From Thelonectria olida (lineage: Eukaryota > Ascomycota > Sordariomycetes > Hypocreales > Nectriaceae), in the NCBI GenBank assembly GCA_020736575.1, contig JAGPYM010000015.1:62001-126000 (forward strand): 64,000 nucleotides of DNA, read 5' to 3'. The notes beneath the pieces were generated by a model, which was given only the letters and a program-made list of their open reading frames with translations, was not told where the DNA came from and made no database searches. Each line of letters begins with the position of its first letter. Position 1 is the stretch's first letter. Shown piece after piece: positions 58,462 through 64,000 of the stretch. Position numbers and translations under genes: made by a program.

Positions 58462-61400
58462 ATGGAATCAGACCCTAAGTATGCGGAGACACACCAGTCT
58501 AAAATAGATGCAGGTGACTTACATGAGTCGAAGAGGAAGGCCAGGCTCGCCAGGCTGCGCGGCGAGTTTGACATTCCCTCACAGACCCTCGGCCTGAAGG
58601 TGTACTTCGAACCCAAGGATGAGATTGACACAAAGTTTGAGTAAGCAGCAACGGATCAAACACTAGAAGCTTGAAGTCAACTGACAGGCACATAACAGCG
58701 TAGTTGCTGTTCATGGAATTGGGGCCATCCCGGCCGAGACATGGACACACCAAAAAACGCAGGCCAATTGGCTGAAGGACCCTACCATGCTTCCCAAGGT
58801 TCTTCCCCATGCCCGCATCATGGCCTTTGGGTATAACTCGGTGTGGTTTGGGAAGAACGCTGTCAAGGAGACACTTGATGGCGTGGCCGGCAAGCTACTC
58901 GCGGCGCTTCGGTCGAAAAGATCGGTTCGAGATCCCCATGTTCCCCTCTGCGGCTTTCTCCTCTCGGCTGTTAACGTCTTATCTGCAGAGTTGCCCTCGA
59001 CGACCCATCATCCTCATTGGCCACTGTTTTGGCGGCCTTGTCATTCAGCAGGTAAGGATTTGTTTCTAATGATACAAGGGCTAAGCCCAGCTGACACATA
59101 ATCCTCTGGTCAGATGTATTCTAAGGCGGTATTGCATACTCAAGATTGGCCCGATGTTGCAACATCCATATCTGGAATGATGTTTCTAGGTACCCCTCAC
59201 CAGGGCATCCACGAGCGTGCTGGATTGTCGACACAGGGCGAGATGTACACCGCCATCCTCCAGGCAGGGCTGCAGATCCAGGACAGTGCGATGCAAAGTA
59301 TGGCGCAAGACAACGAGGGCCTTGTATCGACCGTCTTCAACTTCAACCGAGGAATTCAGATGTGCAAACCGCAACCCAAGGTATTCTGCTTCTATGAACA
59401 GAAAGCGACGAACGTTGGAGAGATTTTCGGGATGGACACAGGCGTGGTAAGTAGAAACAGCACACTTCCGGACAAGCAAAGATTGACAGTTGAAACCTAG
59501 GAGTTTGTCGTTAGCGAGGCGTCTGGGACTTTGAGTAATCACATGAAGGAAGGCCTTCCACTCGATCACTTTCAGATGAACAAGTTCGAGGACGCAGAGG
59601 ATAATCACTTCCAACGCGTCAGCGAGGAGCTCGAGCGGATGGCTGAGGGATTGGGAGAAGGCAGATCGAGTAAGCTGACCCCAATACCCATTGAATATGG
59701 TAGTAGAGAATACGCTCTGGGATCATACAGTACCTGGTACAATAGGGTTTAGGTGCACATTATCTAGTAGTATTGTTTTCTCTGACTCGATATCGTAGAA
59801 AATGCTTCGGTCCAACCATCGCTACTCCGCTCCATTCCCAATCTCCCAGCGCCCATCGCGAGAGAGGCGCATTTCTCACCACGCGACAATGTCTTGCAAA
59901 CTATCGAAACTAGGTTCCGCAAAAACATGATGGTAGTTTTGTGCGGCGATTCAGGAAGCGGGTACGTGGCTCATATTGAAGTACCTAGTTATCTTCGTGA
60001 ATACGCGACTGACGCGCTCTCCAGCAAGACGCATGTTGCTGTCGAATACGCCCACCGATACCACGCCGAGAACCAAGGCGTCAAGGTGCACTGGGTCAAC
60101 TCGAATAGCGCGGAACAGTTTGAATTTTCCTACAAGCGCATCGCCGAGGCCCTCCATCTAATTCATGGGGCGAGCGACAAGGTCAACGTTCTTGAGACGG
60201 TCCAGCGCCATCTGAAACAGTTCTCGGCCGGTCCTTGGCTCATGGTTCTCGATGGCCTTGACGACGACGAGGTATTGAAGGCTACGGAAGCAATTCACAA
60301 GAACAAATCTCTGCTAGACTTTGTGCCTTCTAGCTTCAGCGCCAGGGTGCTGATCACCACTCGGTCCAAGTCACTGGCAACGAGCCTCGTGAAGAAAAAG
60401 TCGAAAGATGTCATCAACGTCAATCCGCTCAATGACGATGATGCCTCAATCCTCCTCCTCGGCAAAGTGACGAAGAACCGGAGTCGAAAGCAATGGGTCG
60501 AGGCCTTGTCCAAAGAGCTCAAAGGCTCGCCCGGCGCCATGACCCTTGCTTTCACTTATATGAAGAATGCTGAGGAAGAGTGCAATCTCAAAGAGTACAT
60601 GACGCAGATTTCAACGCAGCCAGAAACGAAGCCTGGAGTGAAGTCGGGCGTCAAGAATGCGTGGAGACTGCTGCATCAGCGACTCGCGCAAAAACGTCCC
60701 GACACCGTTGACTTCATGATGCAAATCTGCGCCTTAGAGGTGCAATTTGTCCCCAGCCTTCTTTTTGAGAGGTCTCAGGTGCTGGAAGATGCAACAGCAC
60801 TGAAGGAATACGGCATAGTTGAGCCGTCCCTTGACCGCTCAATGTTGTGCGTAACCGCCCTATTTCGCCGCTGCGCGCAGGAGTGGCTCGCGAATCACGC
60901 GAAGGAAAGGTCTGACATTGAGGCAATGCTTCTATCTCTCGTCTGCGACAAGTTTACTGAGGACATGGTAGAAGTGCTTCTGCCTTGTGCGTTGGCGGTG
61001 CTCAAATTCGAGCCTTCTTCGGCGCAGGCCAAACGCGACATGGCTACCCTGCTTTTCAAGGTATCGCAGCATCACCAGCAAATTGGGCAGTACCAAAAGG
61101 GCCTGGGATGTCTGCAGAGGTGTCTGGCCCTCCGTGAAGGTAGCGTCGATGCAGAGAATGGTCGCGACTTGATCGAAGAGACGAAGAAGGCCATCCAAAA
61201 CATCAAGCTTCTCGAGTCTCAGCCAGCCGCTGCCTCCAAGGAGTTGACCAGCGATGATCATGGCACCAGCTTACATGCAGCAAGCCGGCATCTTCAACAG
61301 CTCGAAAATGACGACGCGGAATGGCAAAGTCGAGACACAGCCCGACAAGCAAGCCATTTAGCTGCCCTGCAGCTTGTACAGCCCAAGGGAGCAGGCTCTG

Positions 61401-62107
61401 AAAAAGCAGTCGAGCTCTATCAACGCGTTCTGGGCTGGCACAAGAGCACCAAGGACGGCAATAAAGTCGAAACAGCGCGTGCCCAGTACAACTTGGCACT
61501 CGCCCACGATTCGCAAGGCCGAAGTAAGGACGCCGAGGAGCTCTATCGCTCAGCACTCAAGATGGTTCAAGAGCAACTCGAGACGGAGAATCCAGATTTG
61601 ATGCTCCTCACCCTTCACGTCAAAATCCTAGACAGCCTTGCATGTATGTACTGTGACCAGCAACGTCTGGACGAAGCAGAAGCAGCATTCCGAGTCGTGT
61701 ACCCCGCGAAACGCGACCTGCTTGGCATCGATCACCCAGAAACGCTCATGACACGACACAACATGGCCCTGCTGGTGCAAGAGCGTGGACACGTCGAGGC
61801 GGCCACGACCGAGCTGCACGAGGTGCTCAAGGCTCAAGTTCGGCTTCTCGAGCGCTTCGACCCGGCGACGCTGCGGACCGTGTGTAGCATAGCGCTGAAC
61901 CACAGACTGTGCGGCAATTTGAACGAGGCCAAGCGCTTGTATGTCGCGCTTTTGAAGCTTCAGACGAAGCTTCTCGGGGAGAAGCACCGTGACACGCGCG
62001 CCACGAGGGTGATGTTGGACGAGCTGCTGATGGCGATGGGGAGAGGAGAGAGTAGAAAGGCAAGGGAGACAAGAGATTCCGCTTCCCGCGAAACGGTGGC
62101 ATGCTGA
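58462..62107 (+). CDS. NLR-type protein: alpha/beta-hydrolase (SesB/PGAP1-like) - NB-ARC - TPR, 7 exons, 1071 aa
   Basis: STAND-class signalling protein of fungal type, likely cytosolic. Exons are 58462-58640, 58699-58924, 58989-59051, 59114-59446, 59501-59669, 59799-59961 and 60025-62107; all phases fit. The N-terminal effector is a lipase-like alpha/beta-hydrolase: VVAVHGIGAIPAETW near residue 60, then GHCFGGLVIQQ near 146 and FLGTPHQG. The nucleophile elbow carries Cys148 where Ser is standard. The NB-ARC begins near residue 355, with P-loop GDSGSGKT (373-380), Walker B WLMVLDGLDD (449-458) and ARVLITTRS. Ser/Thr- and Lys-rich linkers precede tetratricopeptide repeats to the C-terminus (HLAALQLVQPKGAGSEKAVE, YNLALAHDSQGRSKDAEELY, RHNMALLVQERGHVEAATTE, and one more). 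Such proteins take part in heterokaryon incompatibility and other immune-like responses. Confidence 0.92.
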
Positions 62108-62813
62108 GCAGCACCTGCAAGGCGATGATTTGTCGAAAGCAGAAGGAGAGCTTATCATATAAGTTTTACAATAGATGAACGGCTTGATCACACTTGGCCG
62201 CGTTCTTGGAGCAGGTTTCCATTGCAAAAGTTTTCCCAACAACTTCTGGTGGTCAGCTACCGGGTAGCCAGCCCGACGCCGAAACGGACCACATTCGCGT
62301 TCATCTCCCATTGGCATAACAGCTATCCTCTACTAGACTGAATCGTCCCGAGTAATACCTAAAGAGCATAATAAGAATAACTGAAATTAGTCTCAATTAA
62401 ATAGATAATATTGGCTTTGCATGTTTAGTGGGAGCCTCATATGCCTACAGGTACCCGCAGACATGTTTGTATGACATGAACAAGTCTGTCTCAATCCTTT
62501 ATCATTCATACTATCACTGCCAATTCACGAACACCAAATTGAACATTACTCCGACTCTGATTGATGAATTTGTATGCTACTAGCATCAGTCCTTACTGAT
62601 GAATCAGAGCCTGGCAACACTGCAGAAAACCCCCTCGTCTGACACCCATCGCTGACGCTTAATAAGCAAGCCGCTTCGTTATGTCCCGCGGTTGCCTAGC
62701 CTTTCTGACCTGTCCCGCTACTGCGCCACATTCCGTACCTCGCGGAATGATTTCGCTGCGACCGGGAACTGGCTGGAGTCTATGACTTGGAATGCTCCAA
62801 GCCATCAGGCAGA
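62108..62813. other. intergenic between two NLR-type genes
   Basis: No gene seen; 3' flank of the NB-ARC gene and promoter of the NACHT gene. Confidence 0.45.
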
Positions 62814-64000
62814 ATGGACCCCCTTAGTATAACCACGGGCATCATTGCGCTCATCGACGTCTCTGGCAGAATCCTGCTTAGCTGCTACCGACTCCGCGAG
62901 CAGATCAAAGGGTTCGAAAGCGACATTGCCGCCATTATCGAAGAGATCCAGAGTCTAAGCGATATTTCCGAAGAGCTCAAAGACATCTTTGAGCAGTGTC
63001 AGGAAGATGACAAATTAGGCGAAGTTCAGCTGCCCAACAAACGAGGACAACTTGGCGGGTCGGCGTTGGAAGCTTCTCAAAGTGCTCTCAATGCATGTGT
63101 TGACACGCTGAACGAACTGGCTGAGCAGCTGGAACCTCTGAGCAAGCCTCGGCTAAGAAACAAACTGCGGTGGCCGTTTGAATCGGCTACTATCAATCAG
63201 AAGCTTGATATCATTCAGAAACAAAAGGCAACCCTGCAGCTGGCCTTGTCCGTTTACCAAACAAGACTGTTACAGAATCAATCTTGCCAGATTGACCATT
63301 TCCAGCACCAGGGCAAGGAAGATAAGGTCTTGAGATGGTATAAGACGTCCGATCCGGAACGAAACCATCGGCTTGCCAAAGATAAACATGAACCCAACAC
63401 GGGATCATGGGTCTTTGAGGATGAGAAGTTCCAGCACTGGAAGGAGACGACGGGCGAGCTGCTATGGCTACATGGCATCCCGGGAGCAGGAAAAACAGTT
63501 TTGTGCTCGACAATCATCGAGCACATGCTCAAGTACAGCTCAACGTCAGACCACGCCAGTGGACTCCGACACCAAGTCGTCTACTTCTACTTCGACTTCT
63601 CGGACAGCAGCAAGCAAAACCTAGTAAGTCTGTTGAAATCAGTCATCTTCCAGCTTGGCTCTACTGCCCAAGGGCCCTCCACTGCCGCCGAGAGCCTTTT
63701 CGAGACTCAAAAGCGTGGCTTGAACGAACCCAGCCTTGAAGAGCTCGTTGACGTCTGCGTGGCCGAAGTAGTGCGCACTCAATCGACATATTTGCTCATC
63801 GACGCCCTGGACGAGAGCCCCATGAGCGAACGGGGGCCGTTTTTTCAAAAGTTTCTCCAATCTATGCTACAAGCGAACGTCAGCATCTTGATCACGAGCA
63901 GGAAAGAACCGGACATTGAGAGGGGCCTCAAAGATGTCGCTTCCGACATCATAAGCCTCCAGGCTTCTGTCGTCGATGAAGACGTCAGGACGCATGTTCA
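62814..64000 (+). CDS. NACHT-domain STAND protein, 5' part only (395 codons, continues past the window)
   Basis: One frame is open from ATG 62814 to the end of the window. The N-terminal 130 residues (MDPLSITTGIIALIDVSGRI, then LLSCYRLREQIKGFESDIAA and a helical part) match the helical N-terminal domain found in many fungal STAND proteins. A linker follows (ERNHRLAKDKHEPNTGSWVF). The NACHT domain then starts with P-loop LHGIPGAGKTVLCSTIIEHM (Gly221 region), continues through VVYFYFDFSDSSKQNLVSLL, and shows Walker B YLLIDALDE and the sensor motif SILITSRKEPDIE. The C-terminal sensor repeats (WD40, ankyrin or TPR) lie outside the window. It stands in tandem with the NB-ARC gene, consistent with a recognition locus. 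Confidence 0.9.
   Translation, partial: MDPLSITTGIIALIDVSGRILLSCYRLREQIKGFESDIAAIIEEIQSLSDISEELKDIFEQCQEDDKLGEVQLPNKRGQLGGSALEASQSALNACVDTLNELAEQLEPLSKPRLRNKLRWPFESATINQKLDIIQKQKATLQLALSVYQTRLLQNQSCQIDHFQHQGKEDKVLRWYKTSDPERNHRLAKDKHEPNTGSWVFEDEKFQHWKETTGELLWLHGIPGAGKTVLCSTIIEHMLKYSSTSDHASGLRHQVVYFYFDFSDSSKQNLVSLLKSVIFQLGSTAQGPSTAAESLFETQKRGLNEPSLEELVDVCVAEVVRTQSTYLLIDALDESPMSERGPFFQKFLQSMLQANVSILITSRKEPDIERGLKDVASDIISLQASVVDEDVRTHV

Overview
The window is nuclear DNA of a filamentous ascomycete (Pezizomycotina, most likely a Sordariomycete such as a member of Hypocreales; inference). Signs of this are many short GT-AG introns of 45-75 bp, Zn2Cys6 and fungal bZIP regulators, a LaeA-like methyltransferase, a secreted catalase-peroxidase, a beta-tubulin paralog with short introns after codons 4 and 12, and STAND/NLR proteins of fungal type. 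Gene models were joined by hand from splice sites, and every joined model given here keeps its reading frame.

Layout. 1-7 kb: a broken membrane-protein gene, a ZIP zinc transporter and a secreted alginate-lyase-like enzyme. 8-18 kb: catalase-peroxidase with a perfect 144-bp tandem duplication over its stop codon, a small hypothetical gene, a MATE transporter and an NmrA/isoflavone-reductase-like enzyme. The last of these is divergent from a Zn2Cys6 regulator, and their shared promoter is full of TCCGCC/GGCGGA boxes. 21-30 kb: a DXD-type glycosyltransferase, a Tdp2-like EEP phosphodiesterase, a heavily mutated pseudogene, an SDR oxidoreductase, a small Cys-rich protein and a kinase-fold remnant.

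31-36.6 kb: an arsenite methyltransferase flanked by two bZIP regulators, one of them divergent from it, then a formate/nitrite-type channel. 38.6-44.6 kb: a divergent beta-tubulin paralog carrying Ala198, Ser239 and a stop before its acidic tail, beside an O-methyltransferase and a LaeA-like methyltransferase that share one promoter. 45.9-52.3 kb: a degraded gene and a giant disordered acidic protein.

52.8-64 kb looks like an NLR-type (self/non-self recognition) region: a 1093-residue ankyrin-repeat protein, a two-helix membrane protein, an alpha/beta-hydrolase - NB-ARC - TPR protein, and the start of a NACHT protein that runs off the window.

Several breaks are C-to-T changes that turn CAA or CAG into stops (25.9-26.7 kb and the tubulin paralog). 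This fits past RIP-like mutation in an accessory, duplicate-rich region. No PKS, NRPS or transposase was seen, so any secondary-metabolism link is inference.
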